Of a stretch of DNA of 64,000 nt, positions 50,637 through 59,500 are shown one piece after another. This DNA is from Lewinellaceae bacterium (GTDB lineage Bacteria; Bacteroidota; Bacteroidia; Chitinophagales; Saprospiraceae), in NCBI GenBank assembly GCA_020636215.1, contig JACJYG010000004.1:620001-684000 (forward strand). The letters are read 5' to 3'. The notes beneath the pieces were generated by a model. That model did not search any database, was not told where the DNA came from, and saw only the letters and a list, made by a program, of their open reading frames with translations. How positions within the stretch are numbered: the stretch's first letter is position 1; each line of letters starts with the position of its first letter. The position numbers were made by a program, and so were the translations under genes.

Positions 50637-51515
50637 ATGCGCCTCCTATTGAATGCCCTTTTGGCCGTACTTCCTCTCTATGCCTTTGCCCAGGACTATC
50701 CCGACTGCAACCAGGCCCTGCAGATCTGCAGCAAAGGCAAGCTGCACTTCAGCCTGGCAACCGGGCCAGGCGAACTCAATGAGTTGGAGAACTTGTCTTG
50801 TTACCCGGGAGCTAATCAGGAATTTGCCCCCACCTGGATTAGCTGGGAGATTGCCCAGGGAGGTACGCTGGAATTTGTGCTGACTCCGGATGAAGGCCAG
50901 GCGGATCTTGATTTTTACGTCTTCAGGCTTCCGGCGCCCGGGCAGTGTGAGAACAAGGAAGAAATCCGCTGTATGGCCTCAGGTGAAAATGTGGGTGCGC
51001 CCATTTCAGAATGGATCCAATGTACCGGCCCCACCGGCCTGCTGCCAGGCAATACAGATACAGCCGAACAGCCTGGTTGCCAGGGGGGCGACAACAATTT
51101 CCTGGCGCCGTTGGAAACCCAGGCAGGGGAGGCTTATGTCTTACTAGTGGAGAACTTCAGTGGCGCCGGTGGCTTTACCATGGACCTTTGTGGCTCAGCT
51201 TTGCTGCCCTGCGATACCAGCGACTGCACAACCCTGGTTAGTGTTGAGGAGCCCGGTCATGCCAAAATCAACATTTTCCCCAACCCTAGTACTTCAGGGA
51301 TCTTCACTTTGCAATGGCCGGAATCGAATCCTGGCAAGGCTTTAGTAGAAATATATACCGCCACCGGGCAGCTCGTTTACCGACGAAGCCTTCCACCAGA
51401 GCAACGTGAAGCACAAATTGAACTTAACGGCTCACCCGATGGCCTGTATATTCTCCGGTGGCAATCTAAAACCGGCTATTCCGTGGAACGGTTCATAATT
51501 CAAAACAAGCCGTAA
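50637..51515 (+). CDS. Secreted protein with T9SS sorting domain
   Basis: A signal peptide (MRLLLNALLAVLPLYAFAQ) is followed by a Cys-rich module (DCNQALQICSKGKLHF, APTWISWEIAQGGTLEFVLT, DLDFYVFRLPAPGQCENKEE, QAGEAYVLLVENFSGAGGFT) that resembles the C-terminal-prepeptidase-like or jelly-roll domains of secreted Bacteroidota proteins. The last 75 residues (INIFPNPSTSGIFTLQWPES, ALVEIYTATGQLVYRRSL, LNGSPDGLYILRW) are a type A T9SS C-terminal domain. No enzyme motif is visible. It follows the PLP enzyme by 63 bases with no shared role evident. Confidence 0.88.
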   Translation: MRLLLNALLAVLPLYAFAQDYPDCNQALQICSKGKLHFSLATGPGELNELENLSCYPGANQEFAPTWISWEIAQGGTLEFVLTPDEGQADLDFYVFRLPAPGQCENKEEIRCMASGENVGAPISEWIQCTGPTGLLPGNTDTAEQPGCQGGDNNFLAPLETQAGEAYVLLVENFSGAGGFTMDLCGSALLPCDTSDCTTLVSVEEPGHAKINIFPNPSTSGIFTLQWPESNPGKALVEIYTATGQLVYRRSLPPEQREAQIELNGSPDGLYILRWQSKTGYSVERFIIQNKP

Positions 51516-51649
51516 ACCTTGACGTGCCAGCTTTTCGCCCAACACAGACGCGGCAATCCCATCTTTTAATCTGTAAACCCAGCTTCAAAAAAACACGACA
51601 GATAACCGGTAACCTGAAGCATTGTTTTCTACAAATTTGTTTAAGAAGT

Positions 51650-51680
51650 TTGCATTAAACAACTTTTTGTTTTAATTTTG
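51650..51680 (+). promoter_or_regulatory. Promoter of the glucosaminidase gene
   Basis: TTG (51650-51652), 20 bases, TAATTTTG (51673-51680), full consensus, 37 bases before the ATG at 51718. It excludes the unusual TTG start at 51697 only weakly. Confidence 0.7.
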
Positions 51681-51717
51681 TTCTATTCAGCAAGTTTTGA
51701 AACAAAAAGTTACACAC

Positions 51718-52464
51718 ATGGGCGCTTCTACCGATCAGATCAAGGCCTATCTTCAACGCAACTGGTTTAAACTCGGTATCGCTGCTATCCTTCTTTTCCT
51801 TGTTCTAAAGAAAGACCTCAGCTTCCGGATCAATCTCAACACTCCGATCCCAATCGAGCAACCCCAGCAGCCGCCAAGGCCCGCAGGCCAAAAAGGGGAA
51901 GACGGTAGCCGGGAGCGGTATACAGAGGCCCGCCAACCTGCAGCCGCGGACTTGCCCGGTACCGAGCGATTCGAGCTGCTCTCCTCCAGTGGAGGGCGAC
52001 GGGAAGTACAGGCTATTGATCAACTGGAGTTGGTCGATAAGGAAATTGTGCAAGGATATATCAAGCGCTTTGGCAAAGTGGCCGTAGCGGAACGGAAGAA
52101 GTTTGGTATCCCGGCTTCCATCATTTTAGCGAATGCCCTTTTGCATAGCCAGGCTGGCACGCGCGAAATGGCCAGGAATGGCAACAACCAGTTTGCCCTT
52201 TCCTGCACCCCTGATTGGCAAGGCCCCAGTATTTCAGTTGACGGCCGCTGCTATCGGCAATACGAAAATGCCTGGACCAGTTTCCGCGATCACAGCCTCT
52301 ATCTCACGACCGGGACATTCGCCCATCTGCAGCAACTACCCAATGACGATTATAAAGCCTGGGCCAATGCTCTGGAAAAAGCAGTTTTCTCGCCGGAGAA
52401 AAACCTGGCGCGCCAGCTGATCCGGGTGATAGAAAATTACGGGTTGGCGCAATGGGATGAATAA
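51718..52464 (+). CDS. Membrane-anchored glucosaminidase (endo-N-acetylglucosaminidase family)
   Basis: A membrane segment near the N-terminus (WFKLGIAAILLFLVLKKD, about residues 15-32), a Pro/Arg/Glu-rich spacer, then a glucosaminidase domain. The domain shows YIKRFGKVAVAERKKFGIPA, SIILANALLHSQAGTREMAR (the acidic catalytic Glu is not in the usual ESG position; the sequence here reads HSQAGTREM) and NNQFALSCTPDWQGPSISVD. FRDHSLYLTTGTFAHLQQLP follows. The usual Glu of the family lies in ALLESGWG; the substitution suggests altered or lost activity, though this is by eye. Role in peptidoglycan remodelling is inferred. Confidence 0.8.
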   Translation: MGASTDQIKAYLQRNWFKLGIAAILLFLVLKKDLSFRINLNTPIPIEQPQQPPRPAGQKGEDGSRERYTEARQPAAADLPGTERFELLSSSGGRREVQAIDQLELVDKEIVQGYIKRFGKVAVAERKKFGIPASIILANALLHSQAGTREMARNGNNQFALSCTPDWQGPSISVDGRCYRQYENAWTSFRDHSLYLTTGTFAHLQQLPNDDYKAWANALEKAVFSPEKNLARQLIRVIENYGLAQWDE

Positions 52465-52473
52465 TACTAAAGG

Positions 52474-52998
52474 TTAGTCCGTTTCTACACCTTCCAGCTT
52501 TTTCTTGTAATAGCTAACCCCAGCGCCATAAACCCAACCAATGTTCCCCTTGCGGGTTTTCACTTTCACCCAGGGTTCGTTGGTAGTGATCTGTCCGAGG
52601 TTGATCTCCTGAGTCGAATCGGTCACTTCGCCCAGGAATTCCACCTCATTGTAGAGTTGAAGGCGTTCAACAATTCGGGACTTCAGCCCCGGTGAGGAAC
52701 GCATGTTCATGCCATCTACAGTAACATAGAGGATTGTTGCGCGCTCTTTTTCCTCCGCAAGCGGGGCTGCTATTTTAGGCTTAATGGCCGTATCAAGCGG
52801 CGTATACGTATAGTCCTGGAGCCGATCCAGGGAGTCAGCGATGGCCTGTTCGCGGGCATCCGCCTCGGCTTTTTTCTGGTATTCCCGCTGGGTCGCATTA
52901 CACTTCGACATGGCCCAAATGAGGAATGCGAAGAAAAGAATACCGATGACCATGAATTCCAGTTTGGGGAGCATACCGGGCTTCTTACTCATAAGCAT
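52474..52998 (-). CDS. Membrane-anchored SH3-domain protein
   Basis: One membrane segment (LEFMVIGILFFAFLIWAMSK, about residues 13-32), a charged coiled region (REYQKKAEADAREQAIADSL) and a bacterial SH3 (SH3b) domain at the C-terminus (ILYVTVDGMNMRSSPGLKSR, VEFLGEVTDS, EPWVKVKTRKGNIGWVYGAG). SH3b domains bind cell wall or protein partners. It reads towards the glucosaminidase gene, ending 10 bases from it. Role in the envelope is inferred. Confidence 0.85.
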   Translation of the reverse strand: MLMSKKPGMLPKLEFMVIGILFFAFLIWAMSKCNATQREYQKKAEADAREQAIADSLDRLQDYTYTPLDTAIKPKIAAPLAEEKERATILYVTVDGMNMRSSPGLKSRIVERLQLYNEVEFLGEVTDSTQEINLGQITTNEPWVKVKTRKGNIGWVYGAGVSYYKKKLEGVETD

Positions 52999-53277
52999 TT
53001 TTTTTTAAGGGGCTGACTTTTTGAAAAAATAGATGTAAATTGTCTGCTCTATATGTCGTTTATCCGGACATGGCGTTCTGCCGTCCGACTAAAGTTACGC
53101 TTTCCCAATAATCTTTCAGGTACGTAAAATTAGGAAATCCCGGGCACATCCCGATGGGCGGGGTATTGTCTGAGGTTATTTCATCGCTATACGGTTTCAT
53201 GGCTTGAATGATTGAAAAGCCGTGAGGCAATGCAGCCATTAAACCATGATTCAATCATCCCTGAAAAACTGATCAAG

Positions 53278-54372
53278 ATGAATGACTTGTTGCACAAAAT
53301 CGCCCTCACCCTCATCCCTCAGGTCGGGCCGGTTACGGCCCGGAACCTGGTCAGCTACTGTGGCAGTGTACCCGCCATATTCGAAGCTGGCCAACGCGAA
53401 TTGCAGAGAGTGCCCGGCGTGGGGCCGCAGATCGCCCGAAACATATTGAGCAAAGAAACCTTATCCCGGGCAGAGGAAGAACTAAAATTTCTCGAAACCC
53501 ACCAAATAGAGGCGCTCTTCTATCTGGATGAAAATTATCCGCGACGGCTACGCAACTACCCCGACAGCCCCCCCATTTTATATTACAAAGGGCAGGCCAG
53601 CCTCAACGCCGAGCGAACGGTCGGCATTGTCGGAACGCGACGGCCCACTCCTCATGGCATCCGCGCCTGCGAAGAATTAGTGGAAGGACTGCTTCCCTAT
53701 GACGTCACCATTGTTAGCGGCCTAGCTTATGGCATCGATGTGACTGCCCACCGCAAGTGCCTGGAATTGGAGATGCCAACTATTGGTGTTCTGGGCCACG
53801 GCCTGCAACAGATCTATCCCACTCAACATCAGCCGGTAGCCCGGGCAATGGTTCACAACGGCGGTGTTTTGTCTGAATACCCCAGTAATACCCTGCCTGA
53901 CCGGGAGCACTTTCCTATGCGCAACCGGATCATTGCCGGGCTCTGCGACGCGATCATTGTAGTCGAAACCCAACGCAAAGGCGGCTCAATGATCACCGCA
54001 CATATGGCAAATGACTACAGTAAAGATGTTTTCGCCCTACCGGGCCGCGTTAAAGACCCCTACTCTGAGGGGTGTAATTTCCTCATCAAAACGCATCGGG
54101 CCGCCCTGATTGAAGGGGCCGCCGATGTAGCTTATATCATGCGGTGGGATGAGCTGGACAGCAGCAAGCCCGTTCAGCAACAGTTGTTCGTAGAACTGAC
54201 GGAAGACGAAAAAATAGTCGTAAATTTACTCAACCCAGATGACGGAGTAAGTATAGACCACCTGGCTGCAACTTCCGGTAAACCCAATAGCGAACTAGCC
54301 GGAATATTACTGGAACTCGAATTCAAAGGGCTGATACGAGCCCTGCCGGGTAAACGCTATATTCTGGTCTAG
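53278..54372 (+). CDS. dprA: DNA-processing protein DprA/Smf
   Basis: DprA loads RecA on incoming single-stranded DNA in transformation. A helix-hairpin-helix-like N-terminal region (VPGVGPQIARNILSKETLSR) precedes the Rossmann-like DprA core (YLDENYPRRLRNYPDSPPIL, VGIVGTRRPTPHGIRACEEL, TIVSGLAYGIDVTAHRKCLE, NRIIAGLCDAIIVVETQRKG, GSMITAHMANDYSKDVFALP). A winged-helix tail (LLNPDDGVSIDHLAATSGKP) closes it. The ATG at 53278 begins MNDLLHKIALTLIPQVGPVT, the normal start; upstream codons to 53212 are excluded. Length 364 is usual. No com genes are near. Confidence 0.95.
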   Translation: MNDLLHKIALTLIPQVGPVTARNLVSYCGSVPAIFEAGQRELQRVPGVGPQIARNILSKETLSRAEEELKFLETHQIEALFYLDENYPRRLRNYPDSPPILYYKGQASLNAERTVGIVGTRRPTPHGIRACEELVEGLLPYDVTIVSGLAYGIDVTAHRKCLELEMPTIGVLGHGLQQIYPTQHQPVARAMVHNGGVLSEYPSNTLPDREHFPMRNRIIAGLCDAIIVVETQRKGGSMITAHMANDYSKDVFALPGRVKDPYSEGCNFLIKTHRAALIEGAADVAYIMRWDELDSSKPVQQQLFVELTEDEKIVVNLLNPDDGVSIDHLAATSGKPNSELAGILLELEFKGLIRALPGKRYILV

Positions 54373-54416
54373 GTAAGATGCCAAAAGTTTGACTGGATAA
54401 TAAGATAGCAAGACTA

Positions 54417-55547
54417 ATGATTGCAAGATTTTGTTCCTTTTTCTGCCTACTCTCTTTACTGAACTGTAATCAGTTCCCCAAACCTGGCCTGCCTTCAGAT
54501 GTTGCCTACTCTGATGAACCGCACCCGCGAAACGTTATTCTTATGATCGGCGACGGCATGGGGCTCACTCAGGTTAGCGCCGGCATGTTCCGCAATGGCA
54601 ACAAGCTCAACCTGGAGGAATTCCCTGTAATTGGCCTGCATAAGCCCTATTCCGGCAGTGACCTGATCACCGACTCGGCAGCCGGCGCCACAGCATTTGC
54701 CAGCGGCGTCAAAACCTATAATGGCGCTATAGGTGTAAATATGGACACCCTCCCGGTGAAAACAATACTGGAAGAAGCGGAAGAAAGAGGTTTGGCAACC
54801 GGTATGGTGACCACTTCCTCCATCGTGCACGCTACACCCGCTGCCTTTATCGCCCACGAACCATCCCGTGAGCTTTACGAAGCCATTGCGCTTGATTTCA
54901 TGAAAACAGAAATTGACTTTTTTATCGGTGGTGGCATGAAGTATTTCGCCCACCGGAAAACAGACCAGCGTAATCTCTATGTAGACCTCCAAAAGAAGGG
55001 ATACACTGTTAATGATTATACCCGCAAGGGGCTGAGCGAGATCAACCTGAATGAGAGCAAAAATTTCGCATATTTCACAGCGGAAGATGAGCCCCTGGCC
55101 GCCGCCAAAGGCCGTGATTACCTGCTTTTAGCCAGCCATTTGGCCGTTGATTTCCTGCATACTCATGGTGGTAGCAAAGGCTTTTTCCTAATGATCGAAG
55201 GCGCACAGATCGATTGGGGAGGGCATGACAACAACTCCGATTACATCGTCTCGGAAATGATCGATTTCGACCGGGCTATTGGCGAAATACTGAAATTCGC
55301 GAGGGAAGATGGGGAAACGCTGGTTATCGTCACCGCCGACCATGAAACAGGGGGCTTCGCTATCAATCCCGGGTCTACTATGGATTCCCTCATTGCGGGA
55401 TTTACCACTAAAGACCATACCGCCTCTCTCATCCCCGTTTTCGCTTTTGGCCCCGGTTCCGAGCGTTTCAACGGCATCTACGAGAACACTGCCATTTACA
55501 CTAAATTGCGGCAGGCGCTCGGGTTCGAGCGCGAGATGGAACGGTAG
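54417..55547 (+). CDS. Lipoprotein alkaline phosphatase
   Basis: A lipoprotein-type signal (IARFCSFFCLLSLLNCNQFP, Cys about 17) and an alkaline phosphatase fold of 376 residues. Metal and catalytic marks: NVILMIGDGMGLTQVSAGMF (first Asp), TDSAAGATAFASGVKTYNGA (Ser87 nucleophile), FFLMIEGAQIDWGGHDNNSD (metal residues) and TLVIVTADHETGGFAINPGS. It cleaves phosphate monoesters outside the cytoplasm. It follows dprA by 44 bases, but a functional link is unlikely. Confidence 0.95.
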   Translation: MIARFCSFFCLLSLLNCNQFPKPGLPSDVAYSDEPHPRNVILMIGDGMGLTQVSAGMFRNGNKLNLEEFPVIGLHKPYSGSDLITDSAAGATAFASGVKTYNGAIGVNMDTLPVKTILEEAEERGLATGMVTTSSIVHATPAAFIAHEPSRELYEAIALDFMKTEIDFFIGGGMKYFAHRKTDQRNLYVDLQKKGYTVNDYTRKGLSEINLNESKNFAYFTAEDEPLAAAKGRDYLLLASHLAVDFLHTHGGSKGFFLMIEGAQIDWGGHDNNSDYIVSEMIDFDRAIGEILKFAREDGETLVIVTADHETGGFAINPGSTMDSLIAGFTTKDHTASLIPVFAFGPGSERFNGIYENTAIYTKLRQALGFEREMER

Positions 55548-55557
55548 AAAATGTTTG

Positions 55558-55600
55558 AATGCTTGAATGAAAGAATACCCCATTCATACATATAAGCATT
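55558..55600. terminator. AT-rich hairpin between alkaline phosphatase and the pseudogene
   Basis: AATGCTT (55558-55564) with AAGCATT (55594-55600) and GAATG (55565-55569) with CATTC (55581-55585) form one continuous 12-base stem on each side. It could end both convergent transcripts. Confidence 0.5.
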
Positions 55601-55607
55601 TACACAT

Positions 55608-56330
55608 TTACTTTCCCATCCCCTCCGCCCAGCACTCGGCAATCGCCTGGTCGAGAATGGCTACACCCAGATCCAACTCTTCCCGGCTAACCGTTAGAGG
55701 AGGGACGATTCGAAATCCTCCGCCCTAGGCAGTCTTACAATATTCATACTCAGGCCCAATTCCAAACACCGCTCAGTCATCCTCCAGCCCAGATCGGGAG
55801 CCGGTGTTTTTTTCTCCCGGTCGGAGACGATCTCCAGCCCCAACAATAAGCCCCTGCCGCGGACGTCACCAATACATTCATACCGCTCCTGCAGCGCCCG
55901 GAGCTGTTCCTTTAAGTATGCCCCCTGATTTTTGGCTTTTTCGGCTAATTGTTCCTGTTCCAGAACCCGCAACATGGCCAGGCCCACTTCCGCCGGAAGA
56001 GGGTTTGAAACGTGAGAGGTGATATACAAAAAGCCCCGGGAAAAACAGCTTTCCTCAATCGCCTTACTCGTAATCGTAGCCGAAAGCGGCAGTCCACCGC
56101 CCAAGGTTTTTGACAAAGTCAGAAAATCTGGCGCCACACCATCCTGTTCAAAAGCAACAACGGCGCCCACCCGGCCGGTCCATCGCGGCCTGAGCTTCAT
56201 CGAGGATCAGGAGCATGCCCCGCTGTTCACACATGGACTTAAGCCAAGCCATATAGCCTTCCGGAAGTTCGACAATACCGGCGGCGCTCAGTATCGGTTC
56301 GACAATTACTGCCGCCAGGGCGCCTGGCGG
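55608..56330 (-). pseudogene. Broken class III aminotransferase (aspartate-aminotransferase family), N-terminus lost
   Basis: Only the C-terminal 60 percent of a class III PLP aminotransferase remains. The piece starts near 56330 in GALAAVIVEPILSAAGIVEL, continues YMAWLKSMCEQRGMLLILDE, and then shifts frame near 56165-56185. It goes on as VGAVVAFEQDGVAPDFLTLS, KTLGGGLPLSATITSKAIEE (lysine region), and IGDVRGRGLLLGLEIVSD. A second frameshift near 55722 leads to RIVPPLTVSREELDLGVAIL, ending at 55608. Two frameshifts plus loss of the first ~180 residues indicate a dead gene. The remnant resembles 2,2-dialkylglycine decarboxylase/ornithine-type proteins but cannot be typed. Sequencing error could explain single frameshifts but not the lost N-terminus. 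Confidence 0.85.
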
Positions 56331-56513
56331 GTGGGAGTAGTTTGTCCTTCCATGGAAATTGGCTTTTGTTGTTTTACTCCCTGATAAATAGGGATTAATT
56401 TTAAACAAAACGCCAGGATGGCAGGAAACAGGAAGGGTGGAGTACTGAAAGGGCGGGAGAAGCATCCTTTGTGCGCCACTCCTCCAGTACTCCATCACTC
56501 TAATGACATTCCC

Positions 56514-59500
56514 CTAATTCAACTGGAAACTCACGACAATACCGCCGGAAGTATCTGTTCGCGGGAAGCCGGCGGAGGTTTTTGGCACGGTGCGCCGGTA
56601 GTCGAAGAACAAACGCAACGACAGCCGGCGGTTGAGCTGGTATTCGGCTGAAGGAGACAAGCTCAACTGATAGTTTCCGCGAGTCGGCTCGAAAATACCT
56701 TCGTCTAGACGGTGTGCGTAAGTGACATCATCGCGCAACGACATATTGAAGTTGATGTCCAGGTCTTTGCCCTGCAAACCACGGCCGCGGCCGCCACGTT
56801 GGTTATTTTTCTGGTTTTTCTGGTCATCTTTTTGTTCTTCTTCTTTCTTCCGGCTACTGCCTTTTTTCTTTTTGCTGCCGGTCAATAATGGAATATCTAC
56901 ATTGCGCAACAGGTAACCAAAGCCCAGGACGATCTCTTTGGTCTGGGTTTCATTGAGTTGGTAGTTGACCGTGCTCAATGCCAACTGGCGCGACTTTTTA
57001 TAATCCACATTGAACGACATCCCATTCACGAGAGTAGCATCTATGGCGATCAGGGGGGAGAAAGCCTCCTGGATTACCACGTCTGAAATTTCCAGCCTCG
57101 GATAGAAATTGAAGGTGATCGTATCAATCGGGCCGGTAGCCAAGGTGGCCAGATAAGGCAGGCTGGAACGGAAGTTATTGACCGCAAGAGAAGAGCGGTA
57201 CCCATGGCTCAGGGAGAAATTGGTAAAGATCTCCTTGAAGAAGGGTATCCTCGACAATCCATTGTAAGTCAGCCGCCAGTTCAGATTGGGCAAGGTATTG
57301 AAAACATCCAGTCTGACTGAACTGGCGTCTTCACCGGAATAGGCGGCGATGAAAGCCGGCAACAATACATCCTGTTGTGTTGAACCATACCCATCCGTAT
57401 ACCCTCTGTCAGCCAGGTTTTCATCCTGGTGCTCACCTGTACCGAGGCGTTGGGAAATGACCACCCGGTTGTCCTGAAACTTCAGAAACAGGTTCTTGAT
57501 ATCCTGCTGGCTATCCTGGAAGAAGGTGTTCAGCGCGAGATAGGACACCTGCATCTGCCCCATACGAATAGGCACAGCATGCACTCGCTGGGTTATCCCA
57601 TCCACCAAAGATGTATCCTTGAAAGTTTCCGTGTAGGTTTCGGAAAAAGTCTTGCTCAGTTCCAGGTCAATCCGGAAATCCTTGAAAGGTTCTACTGTTG
57701 CCCGGGCATCGTAGTTCTGCGTGTATTGCTGGATGACCTCCCGGTTCTGGAACACACTGGGGGTGATCCAATCGGCATTCTCCCGCAGCCAGTCCCCTTT
57801 AAGGTTATTAGGGTTGGGGTTAAAACGCTGGTCGTCGGTCAGCGTCCGGATGTTAGGCTGCCAGCCGGCGATGAAGCCCCAACCAGGCGAATTAAAGTCG
57901 GTCATCCCCAGAATACCCGATCGGGGCATATAACCCGGCACTGTGGTAGAAAACTGCTCGGTGTAATTGAACCGCACCCGGCGTAATGCCATTAGCGGGC
58001 GGACGATCACCCGCTCAATGTCGCTGGGCTCCCGGTCTTTCTTTTCCTTCTTTTTCTTCCCATCCTCTTCTCCTTCCGTTTCCTTTTTGTCCTTTGGGTT
58101 TTTGGCAGGTGGGCGCCCGCCTCTGGCAGGCGCTTTGGGCTTATTGATCTTGCGCAGGTAAGACACCTTGTCGTACAGCTTTTCAAAATTGAAATCGAGG
58201 TTTCCGGTGCGGTTCTGATTGTTCTGAATGACGTTGCCGAGGCTGTCCACGTTAAGAGCGGCTGCCGACCAATTGTACCCCCCGGTGTACTGAACCTTGG
58301 CTGTGACAAAATCATTTAAGAAAGGCAGGTAACGGACGGGCAGATTATAACTCACACTAATATTGTGTTGATAATTCTTCGGCCGGCCAAAGTCCACTAT
58401 GTTCTTCCAGATGCTATCCCTACGGATCTGCCGGGCCCTGTCGATCCCAAATTCTTCGACCAGGGCCAGCTCATCCGGCTCATCAATGACCGCCGAATTG
58501 ATGGCATTAAAGCTGAATTTCAACGACTTGGTGAGATCCCATTGCAGGTCATAGTCCCGGTCCCAGGTAAAGCGTTTATTAAAGAAGGTTTTGAACCGTG
58601 GGTCCACATCAGTAAAGCGGTAACGGGTGGTCTGGAAAGTACGGTTCATGATACTACTGAAACTGAAAGAGTTCGGCAAAGGGTTGAAATTGAACTCGGA
58701 AATGAGCTTGAAGGCGTCTCCCTGCAGTTTCTTGAAAGGTTGAATATAGTTGGTAGGTATACTATAGGTATAGTCCAATGACCCAGTGTGTTTCTGTTCT
58801 TCGTCAAATTCGACGATGGGGTCGCGATAGCCGGTCTCGGTATAAGAATAAGACGCGCTGAAGTTGGAAATATCCCAGGGCATAGGAACGCCCCTATTAT
58901 TGGGCCCCCGGTCTTTTCGAACATTTGTAAAATTGAAGCTCTTAATGGTCGTCACTTCCTGAGACTGTTCCTTTATCGAATCCCGGACGGAGTTGTTCTC
59001 CGCTGCACTGATTTTATCTTTAAGCTTGATGTCGAGGTCGTAGGGGTCGTACTCTGGTGTGCGGACCGCTTTGGAATATTGGGCGTAAAACGGCAGGCGC
59101 AAACCCCAGTCCTGGGGAAAGAATTTGTCGAGGTTAAAATTGGCTGCCAGGTCATAACCTGTGATCTCTTCCCGCTGCCGCTCCTGCACCTTTTGGTCCA
59201 AACCTCCATAGCCGATAGTACTGATGTTTCCCGCCAACGTCAGAGAACCGAAGTCGGCCAGCTGGGCGTCCACACGAGCAGTCGCCGCAGCGCCACCTCG
59301 TTCATCCAGGCCGGTCAGGCGCATCTCGTTGATCCAAATTTCAGCATCATAGGGTACGTTGTCAAAATCATATTTGTTTCGGATACCGACCATGACCACC
59401 TTGACCTGGCCCACGCTGGGATTACCCCGAATCTTCATTTTATGGATAATCCCGTCTACATCTATCTCCTCAACAAACTCAGCATTGAGGGACACCTTGT

